A stretch of 64,000 nt of DNA from Centroberyx gerrardi (lineage: Eukaryota > Chordata > Actinopteri > Beryciformes > Berycidae): assembly GCF_048128805.1 (NCBI RefSeq), contig NC_136016.1, positions 8,500,001 through 8,564,000 on the forward strand, read 5' to 3'. Under the pieces are notes generated by a model. That model made no database searches. It was not told the origin of the DNA and saw nothing but the letters and a program-made list of their open reading frames with translations. This document shows positions 26,858-38,500 of the stretch, piece by piece (position 1 is the first letter of the stretch; each line of letters starts with the position of its first letter). A program made the position numbers and the translations under genes.

Positions 26858-27765
26858 TGTAGTATTATTTCTGCTGCTTGTATTCTTAGCAACATAATAC
26901 TACAGTCCACTTAGTATATGTGAAATACTTCACAAAAGGCCATTTTAACAGCAATTCTTGTGTTATGCTGTAAAACTATTGTATCAAAAAACAAAAAAGC
27001 TTTCCGAGTCAACAACAGGCAAGTTTACCCATAAACCACTCTCACTATTCTGAAACTTTTTCCAGTTTTTGTTATATGCATTATAGTATCTAATTCCGCA
27101 AATAGGTTTTCAGATTTCTCAAAAATGATGAGCTTATTTTTTCTGTAGAAAAATGTTTAAGTTTCTTCAAAAGATATAAGTCTATTCTATCTAACCTATA
27201 TAAACTATTTTGATGTGTTGCCTTAGAGACATGAGAAGTCACTTCACGTTCATGTCAACCTGCAAGTTCTACAGCACTGTGTATGTTTCTGTTTTGTATA
27301 AGCATTCCCCATTTCATTCAGAATCTATTTCACATATTGAAGTATCCTAACATTGTTTGCCATTTGCAAGCATAGCAATTCCTCCATAGCACACAGTCTC
27401 AAACAAGCACATCCACAGAAAGCAGCTGAACAAAGAATCATTGCTAAAAATGGCTTGGTATTAGCTGGCACTTCTGTGTGAGTGAAGCTAGGCTTGTGGC
27501 CTGCTGCTGGGCTGGAGCGGCTCTCTGCTGTATAACGGGTAAGTAAATATTCCATGAATAAATTGAAGTTGATTCCTACTCATGCTCAAAATCACCTAAT
27601 CATTTCAGTCAGAGCCTCGACTTTAAGCTACGTACTAATGAGAGATCCTTTAGGATTGCTTCCATGCCAATATACACTTGGCAACTCTAATTGAGAGACA
27701 GAGAAAGGCAGGGGAGCTGTCAGACATATTAATAACACCTCATTGAAAATAAGCCAACAAAATTA

Positions 27766-27771
27766 TTTATT
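27766..27771 (-). terminator. mmp21 poly(A) signal candidate
   Basis: AATAAA on the minus strand, about 190 bp past the mmp21 stop codon. It is the first canonical signal after the stop and sits in AT-rich sequence. Confidence 0.55.
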
Positions 27772-27960
27772 ATTGTTTTTGTCTTTTAGATCTTCAAATT
27801 AATATGATAAACACTAAATGAAGCAAGGCACAGTACAGTCAACAAAACAAAACAGCAGATTCACTATGTTGGACATGTACTATGTTAACAACAGATGAAT
27901 CAGTATGCCGTTTCAGTACAAATCAGCAGAGCATGATAATCCCTGCCTCAGTAACCCTCC

Positions 27961-30900
27961 TCAGCGGGTTACTTTCAGGGCAGTGGGATGAACATTGCAG
28001 ATGTCGAACCAGTGCTGGTCCACCTCCTTGTGTGGCAGCAGGCCATTGCGTGGCAGGAAGGGCCGGCGCCAGCGATCGCGGCTGCCCACCACCTGCCAGA
28101 AGCGTGTGCCCTTGAGTAGAAAGATGGCATTGTGGGTGTAGGAGAAGTAGGCAGCGTCGACGTTGCCATCTGGATGGTCTCCACTCGCCACTGGAGGGAA
28201 AACATCCCTGATTTTTTTGGGGAAGCCTCTTGCCAAGCTGTTGGCTTCCACATCAAATGCGTACACCTGTTCGAACAGATAGTTGCTTAGAAAAGTCACG
28301 TTTACAGAAAAATGATCAATTCACATCTCGCTCTCAAATCGCCTACAAAGTCTAGCGAGTGCTCAGATGGAATACATTCCCCCATAATGCTGAGCAATTA
28401 ATTCTCTCAGATACATTTAACATTAGAAAGGCCAAGTCAGCATCAACTGCTGCATTCAAAATGTCCCTCCATGACTTTTCTAAGATCCACTTTTCTGTAC
28501 AAACCAATATTGTTAGATTCACGCAAGGAAGTAGTAGTTATAATTATATTTAATCCCTTCAATCGGTGGCTTGATGGCCTTTTCTTAGATCTCAAAAATC
28601 CATTTGACTTTCTAGTGTTAACAATCTACCAACTTAAAAACATAAAAGTTGTTTTCTATGCATCTGCCCTGTTATCCTGTGTCAAAGAGAAGGGAAGGAT
28701 GCTATTCTTACATGAGTGCTTTTGAAGAAGTAGATGTGTGCGTCCCTCCTGTCGTAAAGAGCTGTGTCAATGGGACTGGGCACTCCTGGGAAACCTTCAG
28801 AGATGAGCTTAGGGTACCGGTGTCCCTCTGGGTCCTGTCTGAACGCCTGGTCATTCTCATTATCATACCTCCAGAACTGAGTACCTGTCCACAAATAGAG
28901 CCATTTTATGAAAATCAGTACCCTGTTGAATTACATATATGTGTGTATATTGGTGTATGTACTATTATTTATGATTACCCTTGAAAAAGTAGACCGTGTC
29001 TCTTTTCCTGGACCACACATGCACATATGCATCCACCCCATTCATAGGAATTCCACGCCAGCCAATCTGCACGGCAACCGGATCTCCAAAACGTGTTCGG
29101 TTGTTCCTGTTCTCATATAGCCAGTACCAGCCGTCCCTCAGGAAGTAGGTGTTAAAGCGGATCACCACCTCCCCATAGGGCGTCCTCTCCTTCCTGATCC
29201 AGTCGAACACGGTGTTGAACTGACCCTTACAGCCCCCTGGTGTTCAACACAAGCACAGTCAAGATCCAGAGTGAAGAAAAATTGGACATGTTTCGCTGTG
29301 GGTGTGTGTGTGTGTCTGTGCCAGTGTGTGTATGTGTCCACTAGATGGTGCTTTACACATGTACCATAAAGGTGCTGTATGGCTTTCCTGTCCATCCAGT
29401 CCATCTCAAAGCCAGCCTCCTGGGGCAGATAGCTGGGCTGCATGATGGAGCCGGGTCTGTAGATGTGGGGGAGGCCCAACACATGGCCGATCTCATGAAC
29501 TGCCACCTAGCAGATAGCGGATCAAAGTGTTGTTACAATCAAGCTGTAACGGAACCTATGAGGAATTTTGCAATTCATTATACCATCTAAGGATCCCTTT
29601 AATGCTTACTTTGAGAAGGCTAATCCCACTGCCGGCGTTGGGTGCAGTGAAATGTTCATCATCATCAAAGTGAATGTCTCCCAGGAACCACGCATGGGCG
29701 AATTCACGACCAGTGCCATCAAACCTCTGGTTGCATCCCAGGTGTCTCCCTGTGTGGCGTGCAGAGATAACAAAGATCTTCTCTGTTAATTTGAATAAAA
29801 CCACATCGACATGCAGCCTCGTATGTCAGTCGACACAAGTCCCAGTATAAGTAATGAAAAAATGAAATCAGAAGACAGACAAAGCTTTCATGTTCAAAAC
29901 CAGCACATGCCAGTTGTGATAGGGAACCCTGATGAAGGCTATTACAACTGAAATATGTTGGTTTTTAACATTAAAGCTTTGCCTCTTCGTCTATTGTTCT
30001 CCAAGACTGGCTGGATGATTTCATTTTTTCATTTCACTGTGATTGATGCACCTTGGCGGAGCTGCAAGGCTGCGACAGATTTTTTTCCGCTCAAGTATGA
30101 GTTGTAAAATGTGGATTGAGTAATTAAAGTGAACGAGTGAGTGAGTGAGTGAATGGCCACATAAAACACTGTACTTTACAAGGATTTGTAGCCCATATTA
30201 AGTTTTAAAATCTTACTTTTCTTCAATGAGATGATGTGCCACCAGGGTGAGATAATTTTACTATTTCACTTGTTTCATTATAAATCAAGTTGAAACAAGT
30301 GACATTATCTTAAAGTGGAGTAATAGGCCTTAATTTAAGGTTTTCCTTCTTTTTATTTAAGAAAATCCTTGAAACATTGTCAAATAATCCCAATGCATTA
30401 TCAGATTTTTTCACTTGGACAAAAAGATTTTAAGATTTAATGGAAGATTAAATCTCTTCTTAACATTTTTTTTTTGTTTCAAATATGCTGTTACAGACCT
30501 ACCTGTCCCAAAGCCAAGCCTGATGTCAATATCCTCCAGTGGGGAACGAGTGTCCTCCACAAACTCCAGCGGAGACACCTCACTCCACATCCTGAAGGCC
30601 AGCCTGAAGATGTACCTCTGCTCTTCGATAGACAGCTGGCTGCTGTAGCCTTCTCCTATCAGCCTCCACTTCAGCACCGTCTTAGAGAAGGCCATGTAAC
30701 CCCATTCGCTCAGATCTCTCCTCTGCCTGCTTTTGGACACAAGCGTGGCGAGATGACGTTTCCTACGCCGCACCACACTGCTCTGCTGCTTGTTCACGCT
30801 GCCATTTGCCACTTGACTGCCCGTGTTGTTAACATGTGAGCCGTTTGGAGAGGCGGCATCCAAACTGTGATCAAATATGTAAAAGTCTTCTGTGTAATTC

Positions 30901-31717
30901 ATGCCGGTGCCATTGGAAATGCCTGCACTGTCTGTGTCGTTAAAATTGAATATGTTGTCATCTTCAGAGGAGTTAGCAGTACCAAAAGAAGTGTCACTGA
31001 TTACATTACTCTCTGTGTTGTTACTGATAGTCTCATTAAAGGTGTCACTGGGAGTGTTTTCAGCATTTGAGGTATTACTGTTTGATATGGTGTTCTCAAG
31101 TGCTACAGGGGTGTTCGGTTCTGTCTCCTTGTCAGGGACTCCACATCTTGGCTTGTTCATAGCCACCTTGGTGGCATCATCAAACACGCCGGTGACAGGC
31201 AGGCCCGACACCTTCTGAAACTCTCTGAGCGCTGAAATAAAGACTTGGCTCTGAGATGAACTGCTGCGCTCATCTTGATCACCGTCTTTAGCGTCCCTTG
31301 AATGAGACACGGAGGCCCCCTCCTGAATGCTGACTTGGAGGTCTTCTCCTATGAAGTCATCATTAAAGAAAGTGTCTGGATCTTCAAACTGGATCTCATC
31401 CCAGTTCACTGACTTGATAAAGCCATATCTAGAGAGAAATAACTAAACAAGACATGGCTTAAATTAGATTTAGTGTCAAAAATCTACAATAAAACTACTA
31501 ATAGATGTATAGGCGTACATAATAAAGACAGTAAGCAATTGGAAAAAAGGAATAAACTTTTTACCTCTGCTGTGTATTTGTCTGTTATAAGCCCAGCTTG
31601 GTGAGAGGAAGGGATTTGCACATCAGAATGATCCCGACTGTGGAAAAGTTTCTCTGCATCAGCTGAGCTAATGCTCGTCCAAAATAGGAAAATTATCAGC
31701 TGGATAAAAGTCAGCAT
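27961..31717 (-). CDS. mmp21: matrix metalloproteinase 21
   Basis: Secreted zinc metalloproteinase required for left-right asymmetry in vertebrates. Exons: 31717-31565, 31442-30503, 29749-29610, 29506-29359, 29236-28979, 28884-28712, 28266-27961. The N-terminal 19 or so residues form a hydrophobic signal peptide. Residues about 149-155 carry the cysteine switch PRCGVPD. An Asn/Ser/Thr-rich linker follows, then basic motifs RRRKR (276-280) and RQRR (290-293), the catalytic domain with [11 protein letters not shown] at about 415, and hemopexin repeats to the C terminus. It closes with the stop at 27,963. About 705 aa against 569 in human; the excess is mostly the linker. Exon 2 starts at 31,442, not at the nearer AG, because this keeps the frame and restores the FLSRYG motif. 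The exon 4/5 junction is ambiguous: donor 29,358 with acceptor 29,237 (chosen) or donor 29,356 with acceptor 29,226 both keep frame. Confidence 0.96.
29885..30010 (+). repeat. possible decayed retroposon fragment in mmp21 intron 2
   Basis: The segment CCCTGATGAAGGCTATTACA, followed shortly by GAAATATGTTGGTTTTT, resembles the CTGATGAAGGC...CGAAACGTGTTGG module seen in many fish LINE/SINE families. The match is recalled, not searched. Boundaries are approximate. Confidence 0.35.
30251..30313. repeat. inverted repeat, likely MITE remnant, in mmp21 intron 2
   Basis: CACTTGTTTCA and its exact reverse complement TGAAACAAGTG are separated by about 13 bp. The flanking AGATAAT/ATTATCT bases extend the inverted arms. 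Motifs of the CACTTGTTTCAAG type recur in fish short inverted-repeat elements. Confidence 0.55.
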
Positions 31718-31758
31718 CGTGGCGTTGGTTTACTATGGCGAGCAGGAAGCCACGCTGC

Positions 31759-31764
31759 TTTATA
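31759..31764 (-). promoter_or_regulatory. mmp21 TATA box
   Basis: TATAAA on the minus strand, 42-47 bp before the mmp21 ATG. It would place transcription start about 15 bp before the start codon, giving a very short 5' leader. A TATA promoter fits a tightly staged developmental gene. Confidence 0.6.
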
Positions 31765-32127
31765 GGCAAATCCTGAGTGTCTCCACGCCCCTCTCAAGGT
31801 GCGACTCTCTGGAGGTAGCCCACTCTCCTCACCCTGGTGTGAAATGTAAACCTCTCTCACTGTCTTTACTGTCTACAATTCCTGAAATTGGCTGAATTGT
31901 GTGGATGTGTTATAAACGCTCTACTGGCTATGAATGGATGCTTGTTGACTTATGCAGAGAGGTGAGGGCCTTCACTTTCATCTGGACAATAACAGAGGTT
32001 TAGGACAGTCATGACCCCTGCCAACACCTGTTTCAAATAGGCTGCATGCATCAAATCTTTATAACATTGATTGTTTTACAATGAATAAACACTGACCAAA
32101 CCTTCCATATCAACTCACTAGTTGAAA
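31765..32127. other. mmp21 upstream region / uros downstream region
   Basis: The gap of about 360 bp between the mmp21 TATA box and the uros poly(A) signal. It must hold the proximal mmp21 regulatory DNA. I see no other clear feature. Confidence 0.6.
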
Positions 32128-32133
32128 TTTATT
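32128..32133 (-). terminator. uros poly(A) signal candidate
   Basis: AATAAA on the minus strand, about 290 bp after the uros stop codon and about 410 bp before the mmp21 start. Confidence 0.5.
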
Positions 32134-32419
32134 TCCAAAAATAAATTATACATCAGCTTTCTCAAACAAGCTAAACATAAACAGGCCAACAAATGGCTTC
32201 ATATTCACTTAAAAATTTCATTCCATGTCAAATACAAGCAAAACCAAAGCAATAAGATATTTCCACAAAGGAAAACATACTTGCAGTGTACACACAAAGG
32301 TGGTGACAAAGACCAGGAAATTAAAACTCTCAGACAAATGACAGTACATACAGATAGTGCAGAATATACAAAGGGAAAAGAGACAGCGGATGGGCTCAAG
32401 AGTTGAGGCGGATGTTGGG

Positions 32420-34553
32420 TTACTGTAGAGCCTTGGCTATCGCTGCAGCCAGGTGTTCAGCTGTTGGCTTTTCTGCAGTACCGCTGACACACAGGCCTTC
32501 TGCTGTCATGGCCTCTTCTGTAGTGGGGCCTATGGCTGCAAACTGGAGACACAAAAAGGTACAAGTGACTCTTAGAGGCACTGAGAACCTGATAAGTGGA
32601 GTTTTCCGTTTGTGTGGCTCTGTGGAAGTTTTACCTTTATCTGAGTCAGCTGTTCACCTGACAGCCTCCGTACCGCTTCTAGGCAAAACTTCACTCCCGA
32701 TGGACTGAAGAAAGCTATGCTGGCTGGAATTCCCTATGAATGCACACAGAAATGAGTAGACTGCTGCTACGTTAAGAAAATAAATGCACTCTCTACAAAG
32801 TAGAAATGTAGTATTTACCTGCTCTGTGAAATAGTTCTTTAGATTTTTCTCCAGATCCGGATGTTCAGCCGTTTGATAGACAGTCAGCGTCTCTAGAGGC
32901 ACTCCTGGAAACAAAGAAACGGATCCCCGCAATGATAAAGGTAGCACAATTACTATTTTTTAATTAGCATTACCCCAGTGGGAATTTTGTCACCTTGAAT
33001 TTTAATCGTCAGGCACAACAGAGGGAAATGCTTACCATTTTCCCTCAAAGCCGTGGGCAAGACTTCTCTTTTGATCGAGCCACAGGGGAAGAAAAGCGGT
33101 AAAATATTTGTGTCCTCTCCTGTGATGAGAATTGAGTTATAAGGTCGTATTAGTTATAAGGTCAGTAATAGACTTTGTATTCATCAAAACTGTATTTGAG
33201 AACGTAAAGTCATGTCGTACGTTCAATGATAAGACGTGAGAGAACCTCTGCTGTCCCGGTGTCCTCGCCCAGAGGATTCAGACCCAGATTTTGCACTGTA
33301 CAGAATAAAGCACAATGCATATAACAAGGATTAGTATAAACAAGACATGTATGTTCACATCAAGTCATGATAGAGCAATCATTTTTGTAACATGTTGTAG
33401 AACAATTATACTAATAACTAATTTTGTGCAAGTAATAAATCAATAAGAAACTAATAAAGAAGTGGCAACAAAGAGGCCCAATTGTCACCCTGTACTGGAA
33501 GACAGAGGGTGAACACACACGTCAGGAGGGTGCTGCACCTGCTCATTCTCTAAAGACCTAATATGCTGGTTGTGTATCACAGCAAACTGTCACTTGTGTA
33601 CAACCTATTTCCAGGTGACTGAGGACAGTAACATCACTTCACACATCTCTGTGATCTCCAGGTGCCGGCCACACTCGCTGCTACAATTAGCATTAACGTA
33701 GCAAAGGTTTGTGGGTAGCTCAATGCACAGAAAACTATTTTAGACACAACTTTAAGAGAGACTGTGTAAGAGATATTATGTAAATGTTTTCAAATGGGAC
33801 AGTAACTCACCTAGTGCTGCAGTTGCCTTCCCAACCACATAGATGGACTTGGCGTTCCATTTGTCTTTTACGGAGCTGTTCCATTCTGAATAAATAATTA
33901 TGCAAAACATAACGTTTAGCCAAAATAGAGTTTGTCAGGGCAAAGAGCTCCATTGTGTCAACTTTCAGTCAATAGTCAAGAAATGCAGCACACAGAATTT
34001 ATAGATATTTAACCAAACATGTGCTAAAGCCATATTTTTTCCAATGTGGTTCATTTGTATCTTCTCACCTTCCCTTCTTTCCTCTGCTTCTAAACACATC
34101 TTCACAGCCTCCACTGCTCTTGGACTGGTAAAAACGAGACCTTCATGTTTGTCTGGCTGGAAAAGCTGAAATGAGAGGATATCTGAAACAACTGAAACAA
34201 CATACATCTGACCAATTATCTATGACCATGATATAAATATTTAGGCCTATTTAATAGTGTTGAAACAGAATTTACCTTATCTGACAAGGTGTTCAATGAT
34301 ACAAACTTAAAAGACAGCACAGGAATTAAGGTTGCTTTATGTCCATGTGACGCCAACTCCTGTGGAGTCAATATGACAAACTCCTGTCAAACTGAGCTTT
34401 CAATTGCAAAGCATTAAAAGTGCATGATGACAATGCATATTTGAACTGAGTACTATTAGATACAGTCGGATAAGAGGAAAGAGCCTCTACCTTGATGTAA
34501 GGATCAGGTCCAGAATCTCCATCTCTTGGCTCTTTCAGAAGCAGCACATGCAT
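32420..34553 (-). CDS. uros: uroporphyrinogen-III synthase
   Basis: Cyclises hydroxymethylbilane to uroporphyrinogen III with inversion of ring D, the fourth step of haem synthesis, in the cytosol. Nine coding exons: 34553-34491, 34359-34276, 34165-34069, 33885-33811, 33295-33221, 33119-33036, 32904-32819, 32733-32635, 32542-32420. Together they encode 261 aa; human has 265. Landmarks along the protein are the start [20 protein letters not shown], then [53 protein letters not shown] and [12 protein letters not shown] near the end. All junctions are GT-AG and keep frame. A 5' non-coding exon probably lies at about 35,131-35,200 (donor at 35,130) and is joined to the leader at 34,575. It shares a promoter region with bccip. 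Very compact against the mammalian gene. Confidence 0.97.
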
Positions 34554-35130
34554 CTTGATAAAGGTCTTAAAAACACTGGAGGAATAAAATAACAGTTGAA
34601 CAGAACAGAACCAGACTGAGCAGACCAGAATAGAGTATGAATGTCACTGTCAAGGATACAGTCAGGGATTCAAATATGTAAATGCACTGAGGACAGAGGG
34701 TGTGAATGCACATCAAGCTAAGCTACACCCTACAACTGTCATATGCAGCCTGCTGATAACAATGCTGTTGAGTCATGATTAACAGTTATTCTTTGTCTAA
34801 GTAATGATAATTTAATCCCAATCCCCACTGCAATAGCTAGGTGACCAAATAGAGAGCAGGAGTAGTACATTTTACTGATTGAAAACCTAATGTATGAATG
34901 TAAAGCTTGGTTAATGGCTTCTTGCTAAGTGTTATTGTTTACAATAGAAAGGGAAGTGACAGCTAGGCAAGGGAGCTGCAGCATTTCCCCTATTTGCTGC
35001 CCCCTCTAAATAAAACCTGCCCACAACTCAATAGTGCTAATCGATTTATTGATCCTACTCGCCACATGCAATACTATAAAATCGACAAAATATGACCGAT
35101 AAAGACAAAATATTGTACATAAATACTGTA

Positions 35131-35200
35131 CCTTGAGCTGTTCCGACAGCTGAGTGCATGGCGAATGCAGCTACGGTCATGAAGGGGAGATATATTAATA
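35131..35200 (-). other. probable uros 5' non-coding exon
   Basis: On the minus strand the sequence ends in CTCAAG followed by a GTACAG donor at 35,130. The next minus-strand acceptor, TTCCTCCAG at 34,576, opens the exon carrying the uros ATG. The 5' limit is a guess. The mammalian gene also has a separate non-coding first exon. Confidence 0.45.
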
Positions 35201-35541
35201 ACATTTTACTAGCCTGACATAAAGTCAAATGTATGAACTTTATTCACAAATAATGGCAAAATTATTACACGTATAATGATTCTATCTCATCCAAATAGCT
35301 ATTTTACGTCAAGTTGGTCCTTTTTGTACAGTCTAAATGAATGCACTCCCTTTTATCGAAATGGTTTATTCCGTTTTGTCGACAGAAAACAAGCCGACAT
35401 TATGGCTCCGAAGGTTGCCGTAGTCGTGTACAATTGGAGCCGTAATGGCAGCTACAGTATTTCAGTTTCTCAGCTTGCAGAGACTTAACTGTAACCCTTG
35501 CCCCGCCCCCTTGGTTGACACGCGTGGTTGGTGTTTGCAGC
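35201..35541. promoter_or_regulatory. uros/bccip bidirectional promoter region
   Basis: The two genes point away from each other across about 340 bp. A Sp1-type GC box (CCCCGCCCCC) lies at about 35,501-35,510, 31 bp before the bccip ATG. No TATA box stands at a suitable distance on either side. This fits a housekeeping bidirectional promoter, as the human gene pair also has. Confidence 0.6.
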
Positions 35542-38500
35542 ATGGCTTCTTCAGCTAAGAAACGAGCACTGGGTTTGCATGAAAACCCCGAGGAAAGCGA
35601 GAACAGCTCCGATGAGAACCTGGAGCACGACGACGATTCTGGGGAGGAGGACAGCGACGCGTCCGAAGAGGAGATTAATGAAGTAAGAGACCAAATATTG
35701 TTTCCTTGTATGCATGGCCTCGCTAGCTATAGCTAGCTGGCTAGCTATCCCAGCTGTCAGCTAATGTTAGAACCAGCTAACCAGGAAGCTACATTTATTA
35801 ACGTGACATCAGAAACTCTATTTACTGTTATTATTGGGTTACTGCTGTTAACGATGTTTGTTTTATTGTATCGCAATCAGGAGGTCATCGTGGACTTTGA
35901 AGCCCATACCATTTCACACAACGACTTCAATGGGGTCAAGAAACTTCTACAACAGGTTTGGAACATTACTGATGTTTTTATTTCAGTCTTGTAGGCATGC
36001 TGTTTAATATCTATCAGGATGGTCACTCATTACCTCACTTGTGTTTTGTTTGGATACAGCTCTTCCTGAAGGCCCATGTAAACACATCAGAGATGACAGA
36101 CATCATCATTCAACAGAATCATGTCGGGAGCGTCATCAGGGTGAGTTACTTATAGCACTCTACTGCTGACTTTGTATTCAATCTAGTCTTATAATTACAG
36201 ATGACTTCTCAGCAGTGCCAGTTTTATCACTTATCCAACTGTCCCTTCATTTTGCTCCAGCAAGCAGAGGTGCCGGAGGACAGTGACGACGAGGACAACA
36301 CAGATGAAGTGTTTGGTTTCATCAGCATGCTGAACCTCACAGAGAGAAAGGTAGCATCCCTAACACACACACACACACACACGCACACACACACACACAC
36401 ACACACACCAACCTCTGTCTAATCAGCTATCAATCAGTAGGGTCTGGAACTGTTTGTATGAAATTAATACATGTCAGACTAACTTTTTTTGTCATTGTGT
36501 GTGTGTAACTGATGCTGTTGGCAGGGTGTCCAGTGTGTGGAGGAGGTGAAGGAGCTGATCGTGGACCAGTGTGAGAAGAGCTGTCCCCACAGCGTGACAG
36601 AACAGCTAGAGCAGATCCTCAACGACACCAGCAAGCCTGTAGGCTTACTGCTGAGTGAGCGCTTCATCAACGTACCTCCACAGATCGCCCTGCCGCTACA
36701 CAAACAGCTCCAGTGAGTCCTCTCTCCTGCCCACCTGCCACCTGCAGTGTTTCCCTTAAAGGAAAAGTCCACCCTAAAACACGTTAACACTGTTATACAG
36801 CTATAGGCATTGCACCTTACATTTCTGGGCCCAATTTGTTTTTTGGTGGTCTATTTTTCTTTTTCTTCCCATTGATAACTGGCCAAACGTAGATGATGTG
36901 ACGTTATGTCAAGATATTTCCAGTGCAGCTACAATGGAATTGAATAGTAGAAACTCTAAAATATCAACTTTGCACCAACGTTGAACAGTCATACAGGGAG
37001 AAATCCATTGTAGCAGAGGCAGAGATACAAATTCCTCCATCGACATTAGCCTCAATAGACCATAATGCAATGCAGCTATAAGACCATATTTCATTCTGGA
37101 CCCTGTTTTAGCCCAGGAAGTAGACTGGTTCCCAGTCTCAGTTATACTTTGGTCGGGATCGCATTTAACACGTGGAATCTGTTGTTCTCCAATACAAGTT
37201 CATTCATTTCAAATGAGATAATCTGTTGTTACTGCACCATTGTGTTTACTTGTGCGGTGATGATGCATTCGTGAACTATAATCCAAATTTTGCCACATTT
37301 TTTATTAGTTCTCTGTGAAGTTTTCATGATTTTGTCAGAATTAAAATGTATGTTCTATCAGTACATTCAATAACCACGTCTAATCAATTGCATCTCAACA
37401 TGCTCGAGACACAGGATCTTCCGTATAACTGTGCACATAGTTTGCAGTAACAGAAATTTATTATGGATTTAGTGTGATAACATTAAGAAGCTGTATTTGT
37501 TGTTTGTGGGGCCACTGACCAGGCTACATAGGGTTTTGCAGTGAGAGACTTTTCAGCAGTAAGGTGGTTACCACTGGTGAATGAAAGCAAAGGAACACTG
37601 CCACCCGGGGGCTATACTGTCTCTGAGGCTATAAGCCTCTCAAATGACCGGAGTTCTATAGGATGTTCTACCCCTTTGTGTCAAACGCACCATTGCATCC
37701 TGGGAGTGGCACTGTGGATGAACCCTTCTAATCAGGGCGATTAGTGTGAATTGCATTTGCCTCGGTTCCCTGTCTGAACTGGTTTGTTTCGACTCTTGAG
37801 CTAATTGTTGCTTGTAGCTCTGTTGTTGACTGAAATGGATAGTTGACTTGATTGTGCTATAAAAAATTATAAGATGGGTTAACTATATGAAAATGCCTCT
37901 CTAGTATCTCAGAGGTTTGAATAGAACAATATGAAACATCCTCAGTCATTGTCAGAAGTAAAGCAGTCTTTTAGTGTGCAGAAAGAGAAACTGAATGTTA
38001 TTCTATTTTCCAGGGAGGAAATAGCAGAAGCTCAGAGGACAAATAAGCCCAGTGGGAAGTGTCACTACTGCCTGATGATCAGCAAGACCTGTAAAGAGGC
38101 AACCAAGAGCATCCCGGCCAGAGGAGGAGCTCCCAAAGACGAGCTGATGTTCGTCAATGCAGAGGAGGAGTTCTTCTATGAGGTATAATCATGTGGAAAA
38201 GCGTAAATCAAGCAAAGTCTGTAATGTTAACGGAGCAACAGGGAATATACAATGAGCTCCATAGGTATTTGGACAGAGACATTGTGACACTGTACGTTTT
38301 AGTTGTATATTACTTTAGATATGAAATGACCATGTTAAAAACAGTTGTACTACTTTAATTTGTCATCTGATAATTCAGAAAATAGCCTCAAAGTAAAACA
38401 TCCATGTTTTCCACATCCAAAGTAGTGCCGATCTAAAACATTTGTCACTGTCCAAAATACATAAGGAGCTCAATTTATGGGCATGAGTGTGTCATTGTTT

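Larger units (their letters stand above)
17501..27760. other. gene desert, right part: to the mmp21 3' end
   Basis: No gene is supported. The stretch contains a CA run (18.3 kb), a 270-bp homopurine tract (20.4 kb), a poly-C run (21.37 kb), a GT-rich tract (22.1-22.3 kb), a CA run (24.65 kb) and a 22-bp perfect palindrome (26.84 kb). A CTCF-like core TGCCCTCTGCTGGC lies at about 23,384-23,397. The longest open frame (minus strand, 23,251-23,661) looks non-coding: its composition is skewed and no family is recognisable. Confidence 0.5.
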
